A DNA stretch of 64,000 nucleotides, taken from Haliclystus octoradiatus. Its lineage: Eukaryota > Cnidaria > Staurozoa > Stauromedusae > Haliclystidae. Location of the stretch: contig OU744449.1 in the NCBI GenBank assembly GCA_916610825.1, forward strand, positions 19,251,344-19,315,343. Direction: 5' to 3'. The notes beneath the pieces are model-generated. The model was not told where the DNA came from, did no database searches, and worked only from the letters and a program-made list of their open reading frames with translations. Numbering within the stretch: the first letter of the stretch is position 1; the number at the start of each line of letters is the position of its first letter. Below are positions 1 through 10,261 of the stretch, piece after piece. The position numbers and the translations under genes are program-made.

Positions 1-325
1 AATACGATATTTAGCTCAAGATGATTATATTTTTTTGAAAAGTGTCGTAAATGAGTTATTTGCCGTGCAGCATGTAAAATAAAAACACAGAATGAAATAC
101 AATTATAACCTACGCTGTTTTAAGGTAAACCTTAAATTTAGATAAAAATTAGTACATCAATTTCTAGAGAACTATGTACAATTTTTATTACATGCAGGCG
201 TTCTTCTGTAAGTCTTTCTTTATTCAACAATATATATGTTGTTGTGAGATTTCCATTTTAAATTGTGATTTCGTGAATTGAGAATTCGCCCTCGAATGAG
301 ATTCTGAAGTTTGTTTTATTTTATA
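1..325. repeat. Dispersed repeat, copy 1 (partner at 60300-60656)
   Basis: This stretch matches 60300-60656 in the same orientation, with scattered substitutions and small gaps. Shared landmarks include a run near 50-75 (GAGTTATTTGCCGTGCAGCA) and the segment just before the foldback MITE. Both copies run directly into the same MITE, so the two were probably duplicated as one unit. No coding frame is visible. The left end is cut by the window edge. Confidence 0.85.
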
Positions 326-497
326 AAAGGGTTACCACACGCTTGCAAATGTTTGTATTCATATTTACTAAACTCGAAAAAGTTGGGAGACACTCGGGAA
401 GCTAAAAATCACTCACTCGTAACTTCACTCGTGTCTCCCAACATTTTCTCATTTAGTAAATATGAATACAAACATGGCTAGTGTGTGGTAGCCCTTT
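326..497. mobile_element. Short foldback MITE, AAAGGGTTACC family, copy 1
   Basis: The element has inverted ends (AAAGGGTTACCACACGC on the left, a decayed reverse complement on the right) and inverted internal segments around TTGGGAGACAC / GTGTCTCCCAA. At 172 bp it is non-coding. Related copies lie at 40004-40191 and 60657-60847. The target duplication is not clear, so the superfamily is not assigned. Confidence 0.75.
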
Positions 498-959
498 AAT
501 AATGACAGTAAAAAACAAAGATTAGTTCCCGTTCTTGTTATTACTAATCTCTTAGCAATCGGGCTATGTAATATTAGCTATGAAAGATAAACATCGTGAA
601 TGTGCGTCTCAGATTCATGCTGTTTTGCTATGTAAATAGTAATCGCAATATGTTTTTCTCCTAACCATCGGAAGCTTTCATTGAGCAATGATTGAAAAGC
701 CGGGTATATTTTAAGTTACTTTGTTGAAATATTGTCAACTCCTTGAAAACACTGTTCAGATTGTAATTCATATGTTCGTATCAAATTAAAAGACATTACA
801 AACAATTCGGCAATTTCATACTTTTCTATCCGATAATTGATTACACGAGCAAAAGGAAATAAGAGATGAATGGTTCAATATAGTCAAAATCAGACAACGA
901 AGCAAAGTGCTATATTCACTGCACCTAAATACAAACCGATATATTCCCAAACTGCATAC
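498..959. other. Non-coding stretch between repeats
   Basis: AT-rich sequence with no supportable gene, RNA or terminal-repeat structure. A short open frame starting at 870 runs into the BEL LTR and is not credible. Confidence 0.5.
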
Positions 960-1193
960 TGTGGCAGAATGCGAAACCACTCTCATTGTTTAGATATTTC
1001 TTATTGTTTGTTAATGTTATTGTTCTTTCTCTGTTATGTAATTTTGAATACAATATATATAAACAGGAAGATTTTTGAGGGGCGTGTTTAGAGTGAGTTA
1101 ATACGAGAATAAGAGTTAGAAGTTGAAACTAAATTAGAAGAATTATGAAACGTTGAAATTATATATGAATAAAGAACATGCAGACACATTGCA
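960..1193 (+). repeat. 5' LTR of the BEL/Pao element
   Basis: Begins TGTGGCAGAATGCG and ends CACATTGCA. It contains a TATA-like ATATATATAAACAGG near 1056 and is about 95% identical by eye to the 3' LTR. The pol frame is open immediately downstream, so the leader, gag and the first part of pol have been deleted. Confidence 0.87.
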
Positions 1194-2708
1194 ATTATTG
1201 AAAGTCACTTTTCTTCTGCAACTCAACTTCATAGAGTAACAGCATGGGTCAAACGATTTATAAACAACTGTCGTTCTGTTCAAAAGACAAAAGGTTCTCT
1301 TACTGTCAAAGAATTAGACGCTGCTAAGACTATGTGGCTGAAATATGTCCAAAAGACTGAATTTAAGGAAATATTTGAAGACATCAAAAACAAGAGCAAA
1401 AATTCTATGGTTAGTCAACTTGGTTTATTTATTGATGAAATTGGAGTTTTGAGATGCCAAGGAAGATTGAGCAAAGCAGATCTACCATTAGATGCTATTC
1501 AACCAAAATCGCTTCCTAGAAAAAGACATTACACACACTTAATTATAGTAGAAATCCATCGTAAATTTATGCATACTGGAGTTTCACAGACTTTAGCACA
1601 GTCAAGATTAGAATAGTGGATACCCAAGGGACGTACAAAGATTACCTCATCATTGAAAAAATGCAAAGTTTGCCAAAGAGCTGAGGGAGGACCGTACAAT
1701 ATACCTCCTATGCCACCTCTGCCATTGAAAAGAGTTAGCAGATTCCACCCCTTTCAATACTCTGGATTGGATTACTTTGGCCCATTGTACATAAGAGAAG
1801 CTGATAAAGTCAAGAAAGTATGGATCTGCCTATTTACTTGTTTAGCTATAAGAGCCTTACATCTTGAAATGGTAACTGACAAGACTACTGAGAAGTTTTT
1901 GCTAAGTTTACGGAGATTTATATCACGAAGAGGAAAGCCAAAGGAAGTTGTATCCGATAATGCCGCTGAATTTAAATTACCAAGCAAGGTCATTGACAAT
2001 GCGTGGGTAAGAATATTTCAAGACCCATAAGTGGTAAACTTCTCCACCAATGAAGAAGTTGAATGGAAATTCATCCCTAAGCTAGCACCCTGGATGGGAG
2101 GATTCTATGAACGAATGGTAGGAATTGTTAAATGATCGTTACGGAAATCAATTGGTCAACTCTGCCTGTCATACGATCAACTTGAAACATTTATACAATA
2201 AGCAGAAGCAATAATAAATAGTAGACCGTTGACGTATGTGGGAGAATAACTAACTACCAATTCAGAATTAACTCCAAGTCATTTTCTCAACACTACATGG
2301 GATATAAACACACCGCAATTACTGCAAGATGAGGATGATGATCCCGATTGCTTTCCACAACGTCTAAACAAAGCTGAAGAAATTATGTCGAAATGGAAAA
2401 AAGGAGAAAAGCATTTAAACAGATTCTGGAAGACATGACAACTGGAATATTTATTGAATCTCCGAGAAAGATATCAAACTGAACTGAAGCAGAAAAGAAT
2501 CCGTGCAAAAAATAATCCCAAAGAAGGAGACATTGTATTAATACACGATAATGTGCGAAGAGGAAAATGGAAAATGGGCAGGATTAAAGAGCTTATAACC
2601 GGAACAGATGGAGAAGTTCGTCATGCATATGTTAGCACATCAAATAAAACGATACTGAAAAGAGCATTAATGCATCTCTATCCAAATGAATGTTCTAAAG
2701 TAGAATAA
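1194..2708 (+). pseudogene. BEL/Pao pol 3' remnant: integrase and DUF5641-like tail
   Basis: One reading frame runs across the whole span without a frameshift but is broken by in-frame stops at 1614, 2028, 2133, 2199, 2247 and 2436; the natural stop is TAA at 2706. Visible parts in order are: a pre-integrase segment; an HHCC zinc-binding region (His pair near 1557-1572, CKVC near 1659); an integrase core with GLDYFGPLY (first Asp), VSDNAAEF (second Asp) and GGFYERMVG (Glu), so the DDE residues survive; then SRPLTYV and LTPSHFLN; and a C-terminal region with GDIVLIHDN. The motif order and wording are typical of BEL/Pao rather than Ty3 elements. It is non-functional because of the stops and the missing reverse transcriptase. 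Confidence 0.9.
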
Positions 2709-2894
2709 CTGATAGAACGTTAACTTTATCTAAAACGTTATTATGCGGGGAATGTCGCAGAATGCGAAACCATTCTCATTGTTTAGATATTTCTTATTGT
2801 CTGTTAATGTTATTGTTGTTTCTTTGTTATGTAATTTTGAATACAATATATATAAACAGGAAGAGTTTTAAGGGGCGTGTTTTAGAGTGAGTTA

Positions 2895-3772
2895 GGCTAG
2901 GGTTATATGGACGCACCAAACTCAATTCGAATTAGGTGCGACACCGAATTGCATTAAATTCGCATTTGGGGTTATACAGACGAACCGAATGTCGACGATC
3001 TTTAAAAACTGGCCAAAATGTCACGTGTTAGGAAGTAGTTTTCTTGGAATTATACCGCATGGTTTGAAACCAGAGTGTTTTGTTTGCATTATTTTTCATT
3101 TTCAGCGATTTTTCCGTTCTATTTTGTCTATCTATAGTTTGAAGCTTGTATGAAGTAGTAATCTCACAGGTTTGCAAGCATTTTTATGGGAGACAGTTTT
3201 TGTTCTATCAAGGCATAGTACTCAGAGCAAATTAAATGCAAATTTCCATTATAATAACATATTATGATAAAAGCGACCCCAATTCTAGTGCTGATGCATT
3301 GTGATTGACTAAAATAAAACGTTTTTAAAATGTTTTAAATCATGATTTTGGAAAACATCAGCTTCCCTGTCAGCCATCTTTCAATCATATAAACAAGTCA
3401 CCATAACAACATCCCAAAAGCGATGTTCTTTCTATCGTATTGCCATGGAAACATCCTTTAAAATAATTTATGATTTGCACATCCCCCGGTTTATTGCCAT
3501 ATAAGGTAGATATAGGAGCTCAGTCACGGCACCGTGAGTCGAATGTATTTAGTTCGGTGCGATGATAGCTCGCTCGTATAACGCGGCGATGAATTTAATT
3601 CATGGAGAAGAGCTCCGCACGTCAAGCCTTGACGTGCGGAGCTAGCTTGCCGCATTTAATGTTTTTTGAGGAATGTTGATGAACCGAATGATGTTATACG
3701 AAGCGCGCTATCATGAGAATTAATTCGAATGAATGAATCAATTGAGTTTGGTGCGTCCATATAACCCTAGCC
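2895..3772. mobile_element. PIF/Harbinger-like MITE nested in the BEL 3' LTR
   Basis: Inverted ends of about 34 bp begin GGCTAGGGTTATATGGACGC at both termini. TTA is present directly outside each end (2892-2894 and 3773-3775), while the uninterrupted 5' LTR has a single TTA at this place. A 3-bp TTA/TAA duplication is the signature of the PIF/Harbinger superfamily. No transposase frame is present in the 878 bp, so the element is non-autonomous. Confidence 0.85.
3611..3643. other. Perfect 16-bp inverted repeat with 1-nt loop
   Basis: The arms at 3611-3626 and 3628-3643 (AGCTCCGCACGTCAAG and its exact complement) are separated by one C. The repeat sits inside the MITE and is GC-rich against an AT-rich background. 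It would form a very stable hairpin or cruciform. Confidence 0.9.
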
Positions 3773-4061
3773 TTAGTACGAGAATAAGAGTGAGAAGTTA
3801 AAAAACTAAATTAGAAGAATTATGAAACGTTGAAATTAAATGAATAAAGAACATGCAGACACATTGTAGCGGCCTCATGATTTTGGAGTCAGATTATTAT
3901 TATTATTACATATAAAGAATTAAATTCGCTACACATACTCTTTTTACATGATTGCAGAGTACAGTACAATGGACCTCATAGTGCCTATAATGGGCCACTT
4001 TACATTGCGGATGTCTTGAACATATAACGCGTGCGATTGCTCAAAATCTCTCACATGTGGG

Positions 4062-4330
4062 TAAGACAAAATGGCAAAGGTAAAGTACCCATAAAGTTCC
4101 AAAAATTCTGTTGATGCTACCCAAAAAGTGCTAGCATGTTGATTGATTTTAAGTAAATACACAAAAATGAAAAAAAAAAAATTAAAAATTCTTGAAAAGG
4201 TCAAAAATAGGATACCCAAAAGCTCCAAAAGTTGATATCTCATAACCAAAAAGTTTTTTCTCAGCTGGAATATGGACCCAAAATTTGGCACGTCCCGTAT
4301 AGCCGTCATATGGGAGTTATCCCTCCCCCG
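4062..4330. repeat. Dispersed non-coding repeat, copy A (partner 48674-48988)
   Basis: Shares ordered blocks with 48674-48988 in the same orientation: repeated ACCCAAAA...CCAAAA phrases, a TTTTCTCAGCTG block followed by AATATGGA, and CGTCCC...TAGCC near the right end. The 121-residue open frame on the minus strand here is low-complexity and lies in this repeat, so it is not taken as a gene. Confidence 0.65.
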
Positions 4331-5088
4331 GGTGAAGGGAATTTAAATTAAACTAATTACAAGGCATATGGACCGATAGTTTTTTATGTAAAATATCAAA
4401 ACGGCTTTTTATTAAAATATTTCACATTGAATCTCTATACTGAGAAGTATAGATCCTGTAAATTTACTATGATATTTATACACTTATCTAAAAACAACAA
4501 CAAACAAAAATCGAGTGTGAACATCATTTATTGCAGCGCGGAGATGTGTAAAATGCAGTGATGACATGGCTAAAACAATGGCGAGGACGAAAGATAATGC
4601 CAGTTCATTATAGGAAAATGTGTCGGAGGGGAATTTTACTCACATTTAGATCTAAAAATAAATAGAAACTGATCAATCATAGGTTTCCCTATCAGGAACT
4701 AACTGGGTTGGTGACTTCCTTTCACTATACTCAATGCCAGCTATTTTATCACTATACTCAATGTCATCTGTCGGATATCTGCTCGCGATTCGACAAGCGA
4801 TATTATACTTTGCCATACAAACCCTTGTTGATGAGTTTAAAATTGACGATGTTTGACAAGCTTGGATGGGAATTTCTTAGAAGGTAACCAAAATCTGACA
4901 TCATTTTTATGTTTCTTTTCATGTCAACTTAACATAGGTGGCTGGGTTAGAATGATTCATAATGCTTATTTATTATAATTATTATATTTCGCTTCAAAAT
5001 GCTCATACTTTTCGATGATTTGTGTGATTTTGACGCGCCCGAAAATACGCGATGGCTCGATTATTGGCACTACGTTGTTTTTTAATTC
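4331..5088. other. Non-coding stretch downstream of the fibrinogen-related exon
   Basis: The remaining C-terminal fibrinogen exons would be expected here on the minus strand, but no DRDND-like calcium segment or WWY...C motif was found. There is a local direct duplication of TCACTATACTCAATG near 4725-4762. Confidence 0.45.
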
Positions 5089-5203
5089 CCCGTAAGCTGC
5101 TTTCCACTTTCCGTGTTTCATATGTGCCTCGCAAAGCTAAGGCTGAATTCATTTGATGTAATCATAAACAAATTGTGAATATAAAACTAGGTCTATTACA
5201 GTA
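5089..5203 (-). repeat. Direct duplication, copy 1, spanning the 3' edge of the fibrinogen exon
   Basis: About 115 bp is repeated at 5786-5899 with roughly 80% identity by eye. Read on the minus strand, the copy holds the exon's donor (ACT then GTAATAG), about 60 bp of possible mini-intron, an ATTCAG acceptor-like site and a stretch reading KHGKWKAAYGE. This copy has lost the cysteines present in the other copy. Confidence 0.7.
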
Positions 5204-5462
5204 CCAGAGTAGCCACTGATTGTCAGTTTGTACTTTTCTGCCTCATTACCCAACTTGAAAATGCTGTAATCCGCGTATCGTGTCTCCTCCATGTCTTCCA
5301 ATACAAATCGAACAGATTTATCATTATCTTTAGTTAACTCGTGGATGACATCATTACCAATCCAAAACTCTCCTTGTACGTCTCCAAATCCATGTTTATA
5401 GTCATTCCATCCACGGTAAAAATCGACTGAGCCATCGAATCTTCTCTGAAGAACAGTCCACA
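5200..5462 (-). CDS. Fibrinogen-related domain, internal exon (FReD)
   Basis: The minus-strand frame reads VWTVLQRRFDGSVDFYRGW, then YKHGFGDVQGEFWIGND, then ADYSIFKLGNEAEKYKLTISGYSGT. This is the central part of a fibrinogen C-terminal globular domain, a secreted recognition module that often binds carbohydrate or acetyl groups in invertebrate immunity. The acceptor is TTTACACAG (5463-5464 side) and the donor GTAATAG follows ACT at 5200. The 2-nt starting phase matches the 1-nt end of the exon at 7636-7758, joining as GG-VW rather than the commoner GGW. The 263-nt exon is intact. The calcium-binding and C-terminal polymerisation-pocket part is not found to the left, so the gene may be truncated or its last exons may lie outside the window. 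Confidence 0.88.
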
Positions 5463-5785
5463 CTGTGTAAAAGTATGACAATTTTTTAAATAATCAAACA
5501 TATGCATTCATATCCTCAGCGAAATAAAATATTCAAAGAGATTCCTTCAACTTGTTCAAGGCATGCGAGGGCGTGACATTTGTGTACAATTATTGTACAT
5601 AGCTAGATGATTTCAAAATGCATGAAAATACATGCTTATGTTGATTTCTGAATCATTTGGCTTGGAAGGCGTCTACTATGAATAAAAGCTTATCAAAGCC
5701 TAAACGTGTTTACTTAACTCCATGTTAATGTGCAAATAGAGGAAGGCATACCTTGACAGCCTTGTAATCGGAGATATGAAATTCC

Positions 5786-5899
5786 CCGCAAGTTGCTTTC
5801 CATTTTCCGTATTTCAGACGTGCCCCACAAAGCAAAGGCTGATTTCATTGCATGTAATCATACACAAATTATGAATGTAAAACTAGGTCTATTACAGTG
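5786..5899 (-). repeat. Direct duplication, copy 2, with an exon-like segment
   Basis: Second copy of 5089-5203. On the minus strand an AATCAG acceptor-like site is followed by an open stretch reading LCGARLKYGKWKATCGEF and, after further codons, a GTATGCC donor at about 5745-5751. The two cysteines are 13 residues apart, the same spacing as the last disulfide of fibrinogen-related domains, but the WWY signature is missing. It could be a diverged or alternative exon, or chance. Confidence 0.5.
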
Positions 5900-7635
5900 T
5901 TGTGAATACAGACTTTCAATTCAGATATCATAATTAACGTAATCAATGAACTCTTTATTATAGCATATAAATTCTTATAGCCTTGCCAAGTATACATTTT
6001 TCCTGTCTCCATGATAAAATGTCTTTGATAGTATAATTAGTATATACCATCCTGACTATAGGCCCGAACACGGATTAGTCGTGGTCGTGGCAAGACCGGG
6101 TGTAACCGGCTTATGGTTATATATGGTATTTACTTCACCTTTAATTATTTCCATGTATTTAGTAATTACTGTATTATATTCTAGACCAGACTGATAGTTA
6201 ATTAGTTAATATAGACGCCATTAAAAATAGTATAAGAACAGTGTAAAATTAGAATTATTGCGGTAGCAATTGCAGCATATAGAACCTAGAAGAACCAAAA
6301 AGTTGGAAATAGCCGTCACGCCGTGGTAAAGCTACCAAAGTAAGTTAACGATGTCATTATAATCACTATCTTATAACCTTTGTATTTTATAGCCTTATTT
6401 TGTATTTATTCATTTAACTTATATTTGTATATTTCATTGCCTTTTATAGTGAATTTATTAAACTGCCAATTAATATCAATCTGCTACGACTCGACTCATT
6501 CCTATCTCTTCGAAACATACAGTACCAGCGTAGCCATTATCAAAAAATTGAGTAAATTGAGTAAAAAATTTGTCTGAAGATCGCAATAAAATGCGTGAAA
6601 CTTGAGTAACAGTAAAGAATGTGTATTATTTTACTCTTTCACCATATATTATTATTAGTTACCGCTCTGTCAAATGAGGACATAGAGCCCTATAATATCT
6701 GCTATTAGACAAACATAACTAGACCTACATGCTGTCGATGTCAGGGTTGGTAGCTGGATTCCCCCGAAGAGGGGGCTGACATCCATGAAGGCGGGCTATA
6801 TACCAAATGTTCACTTTACATAGAAACAATTTGGCAATAGTCTCTAATACTGGAATGGAATTATCCTATTGTTTTTTACGGAATATGTTAATAAAAATTT
6901 CCCTACACAAAATCCAGTCTTCCCCGACAACGAGGGCGGTAGCCTCCCTTTCCCCCACCCCACTTCAATATATTCTGAAAACTGTATCAAAATATTGGCC
7001 TTGTAAAATCTTAATCTGACCTTGTAATCAAATATTTGAAAATTATATGAAATCGAAAATCATCAATGAAGAAGTTGTAATGTATTTTGTCTTGAATTGT
7101 TGCTGCTTTAGCCGTTTTTGTAATGTTTCAAGATAGTAAAGTTTATACCTAACTGCTTTTGGAGTGCTCTTGAGAGCATTGAATTCCGAAAATAACCGAG
7201 AGGAGATGCCCCTGGACCCCTAGATTGTTCCTTTATTGTCCGATATCAGTTTCTAGTCATCCAATTTTAAAATTGATCCACACATGGAACAATTAATCTC
7301 CTTTAAGGATCATTCTAAATATTTGGGCTGGATTGTGATTTAAAATTTGGTAATGATTTTGAAAATGTCTCGAGAGGGTGGCACAGCTAGTTATTGTTTC
7401 CGATACCAACTGAGAAATTCAAGCAAGCTTCTATACTTAGCAGTTCTCAAATCCTTGTCAGAAACTATAAGTTAGTTTTGATATGCTCTGATCTGATCTT
7501 TGATACCGAAAAAGTGGCATTATTTGTTGGTAGGTGAGCTAGTAAGTGTGATGATGATGATGATATTAATATTATTGCAGAATAATGCATCAAATAATTT
7601 GAATATCATGTACATTAAGTCAATTGTATATTTAC
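5900..7635 (-). other. Probable intron of the fibrinogen-related gene (part)
   Basis: The space between the two FReD exons (5463-7635) is AT-rich. It has no credible additional exon apart from the duplication noted at 5786-5899. There is a GC-richer patch with CCCCCGAAGAGGGGGC near 6760, and a short GAT/ATT microsatellite near 7549-7575. Confidence 0.5.
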
Positions 7636-7758
7636 CGCCATCTTGTTCGAATTGACAATAAACAGGCTGAATTTTCGCATTTAATTCAATGCAGTAGACA
7701 CCATTTTGAGTCATCCCATGCCAAGAATGGTAGTCGTCACATGATTTTGGGATTGGAC
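7636..7758 (-). CDS. Fibrinogen-related domain, first FReD exon
   Basis: The minus-strand frame reads PIPKSCDDYHSWHGMTQNGV, YCIELNAKIQPVYCQFEQDGG. This is the N-terminal part of a fibrinogen-like domain: the P-x-S/D-C start, the NGVY segment and the (V/M)YC-x-(F/M)-E-x-DGG block that always precedes W-T-V-x-Q-R-R. The acceptor TTTTAG precedes 7758 and the donor GTAAATA follows 7636. At 123 nt with matching phase it joins the exon at 5200-5462 across a 2.17-kb intron. Upstream exons (signal peptide, collagen-like or other N-terminal module) were not identified with certainty; the nearest candidate is the signal-peptide exon at 25041-25367. Confidence 0.88.
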
Positions 7759-8148
7759 CTAAAACATCAAATATCATAATACTTGAATGCGAATATGATG
7801 AAAATGATAAATTTTGTCAATGAAATTTGACAGGTAAATAAATGGAGATTTAATTAAAGTAAATCCTCCAGTTATATACAACCAGCAATAAACACTAAAG
7901 ATATTGAATACATCATTATTCATATTGATAATGTAATGATGTAACAGCATGACGCTGTGAATAACATGTAAGTAGATTGTTTATGTTATAGAAAGTCAGT
8001 TGAAGTTGAGATCACGAGAGATTATAACATGGCGCAGTTGATATTTTAAACCGATATATTTAAATTAATTTTATATGTTTTATATGTCTAATTAGTGACA
8101 ACTTGAACAGCTTTTATGAATATATAGCAAAGTATATATAAGTGGTTT
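7759..8148. other. Non-coding stretch upstream of the FReD exon
   Basis: AT-rich with no supportable gene; probably intronic if the FReD gene extends to the right. Confidence 0.45.
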
Positions 8149-8489
8149 ATCATGGCTAAACCAACTAAGGAGGATTTGGAAATAGAGAAGGAAATGCTGA
8201 CTCCGTTGCTAATTTAATGAAAATGATGGTGCAACAGCAGTACCAGCAGCAGCAACAATTCAATGTTCTTCTCAAACATTCAACACTGAAAACAGAAAAT
8301 GTACAGCAGGAAGACAATCATGAAGTGCCACAAGGACAACGCCCTTCGCTTGGGGAAAGAATAACAGCAAAACAGAATCAGATTCGATTAGGTCTTGAAA
8401 TTAGCTTGAAAACGGCATTTAGAAACACTGACCAAAATGTTGTTCAAAATAAAAACATTAAACTAGAGATTAAACATTATAGATATTAA
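8149..8489 (+). pseudogene. Possible retroelement gag N-terminal remnant
   Basis: Begins ATGGCTAAACC at about 8152 with an acidic N-terminus (MAKPTKEDLEIEKEML). It shifts frame near 8210 into a Gln-rich stretch (MMVQQQYQQQQQF) and runs to a stop at 8487. A leading Met-rich, polyglutamine and charged segment is common at the start of Ty3-type gag proteins, but no zinc knuckle, capsid motif or LTR is visible nearby. It could equally be a chance low-complexity frame. Confidence 0.3.
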
Positions 8490-10261
8490 ATAGAAGACTT
8501 CTATTAAGACTTACTTTTCATTAGAAAATTGCCAGCATGTGTTCCTTCCTATTAAGTATAAAAATACAGTGTAATTGTAACTCAGTCAAAAATGAATCAT
8601 TTTATTATAAATCTAGAACTGAAAAGCATGCAGGTCCATCCTACTGCTAACAGTAACATCAAGAACTTTTCTTTTCATGAGTCATTTCATTAGAGCTTCT
8701 TATTCTTCGTGTTTGGGAATCGCAGCTCTAAGATATGACGTCATATTAGAACGTAATTCTACAATTTGATTGGCTGGTCCGTGTGTTTGAAAAGACAAAG
8801 TAAACATTTTTTCGAGAATTCCCGTCGAAATTTGTTAATAAGTTTTTGCCAGATTCTCAAAGCTGAAGAAGAATAGGAAACTGCAATGCATTACTAAAGA
8901 AATAATATCAACAAAGATATCTCCATTTAAGAAATGCTAATTTTTTGAAGTTTAATTTGATCCAAGGACACTTTAGTAAATAAAACATTGAATTTTAATT
9001 GAATTTTAAATCGTTAATTAAAAAGTCGAACGACCTTCCGCAATATAAACAAACTTGATTCTGATAATTGGTTTATTTTAGAAAATGATTACTACATCTG
9101 GGAACATCATTCCCCCTCTTTGAAAGCTAATGATATGCAACGGAAAATACTTATTTATACTTATGCTACCTATGTATGTTTATTTTTATTTATTTTTTTC
9201 TTAAATATATAAACAAGTATTCTATTTACTGCTATTACAATTACTGTTATGTATTCCCGGGTATGTATTTTACCTGTAAGCTGTATATCATCGAGACACT
9301 AAACTGTTTAATATTAAATATTCAGAAAATAAAACGATAAATTCGAGAATGTTTAATTTCGTGTGGATGAAATTTGAGAACGTTGAAAACAAAATATAGA
9401 ACCTTAGGAGTTAAGTAAATCGTCAACTAAAAACGTCATCAAAATTCTAGTAACAGATGTCGATCAAGAATGTTCCGACTCAGACAGTTCAATGTATCAG
9501 TTCAATGTATTACACAAATCAGGGTACCCAATCCATTTTACCAAATAGTCCGTAATACCATGACTGAAATACAATGAGGTAGGTGTTGGCAAGAATCTAA
9601 ACTTTTTACTGAAAGCTCTTGTTCAGAAAGGAATGGCTGATCAAGTGGATTATCCGATGGTGGAGCAATCGGTCGATTATGAGCACTGGCCAAGGTCTTG
9701 AGACGGTTGACATACTAAGCGATTGGTGCTGCTCTAGAATTATCAACAAGTTCAAGCAAAAATATACAGAAGAAAGCATTTCAATCAAGCGATATAGACG
9801 AAATTATGATAGCTATGTAACAGTTTATTTGACAAACCTTTCATTGCAATAGCTTGAGCTTCATGAATGCTATGCAACAGAAGAGCTCGTTGAACGTCGA
9901 GGTAATAAGCTGGCATCAATTGATAAATGGGGCTCACTACACCATAAGATAGAATGATGATTCTCCTGCATAGCGTCTTGCGGAGAGACTATGATCAATA
10001 GACTGATCCATAAAAATGAAAGTTTGAAAGTTGAACTGCATTCTCGACTTTATTGTTCTTATCGGTAAAAAAATTATAAGTGCAAAATTTGAGTTCAATA
10101 AAATATTGGGAAGTGTGCGCTCAATGCTCATCCAAACTAATACACAAATTCTTGCGAAAAAATTTCTTTGGGAAAATACTTCAAAATTTCAAAAATATAA
10201 TTAAATGTCAGTAAAGTATTTTTTAATGATTTGTTATGTCTATGAAGCTAACAATTTTAGA
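8490..10261. other. Non-coding stretch, no gene identified
   Basis: Overlapping open frames on both strands near 9606-9850 are mutually exclusive and match no family I recognise. The stretch contains the CRE/CCAAT pair at 8735-8775 and otherwise AT-rich sequence. Confidence 0.45.
8735..8775. promoter_or_regulatory. CRE palindrome plus inverted CCAAT box
   Basis: A TGACGTCA palindrome at about 8737 is followed some 30 bp later by GATTGGC (reverse CCAAT). The same pair occurs in several mobile elements of this window. It is a plausible RNA polymerase II promoter core, but no transcript start can be shown. Confidence 0.4.

Larger units (their letters stand above)
960..3868 (+). mobile_element. 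Decayed, internally deleted BEL/Pao LTR retrotransposon
   Basis: Two direct LTRs (960-1193 and 2753-3868) flank a 1.56-kb internal region that encodes only the end of pol: the integrase part and a DUF5641-like tail. The gag, protease and reverse transcriptase regions are absent. A purine-rich tract (GCGGGGAA) sits immediately before the 3' LTR, as expected for the plus-strand primer. The 3' LTR is split by a MITE; without it the LTRs are 234 and 235 bp. No matching target duplication was found outside the LTRs (left flank CATAC, right flank GCGGC), so the element may derive from recombination or a later rearrangement. Confidence 0.88.
2753..3868 (+). repeat. 3' LTR of the BEL/Pao element, split by a MITE
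   Basis: The LTR segments are 2753-2894 and 3776-3868. They match the 5' LTR and start TGTCGCAGAATGCG. Removing the MITE and one TTA copy restores the 5' LTR order, which proves that the MITE inserted after the retroelement. Confidence 0.85.

Noticed and set aside
870-1091. 73-residue open frame
   Set aside because: Crosses the left boundary of the BEL LTR; no domain.
3944-4309. 121-residue minus-strand open frame
   Set aside because: Low-complexity Phe/Leu-rich translation of a dispersed repeat; the partner copy at 48674-48988 does not preserve the frame.
9606-9852. Overlapping frames on both strands as a gene
   Set aside because: Mutually exclusive frames, no family match, and no splice or promoter support.
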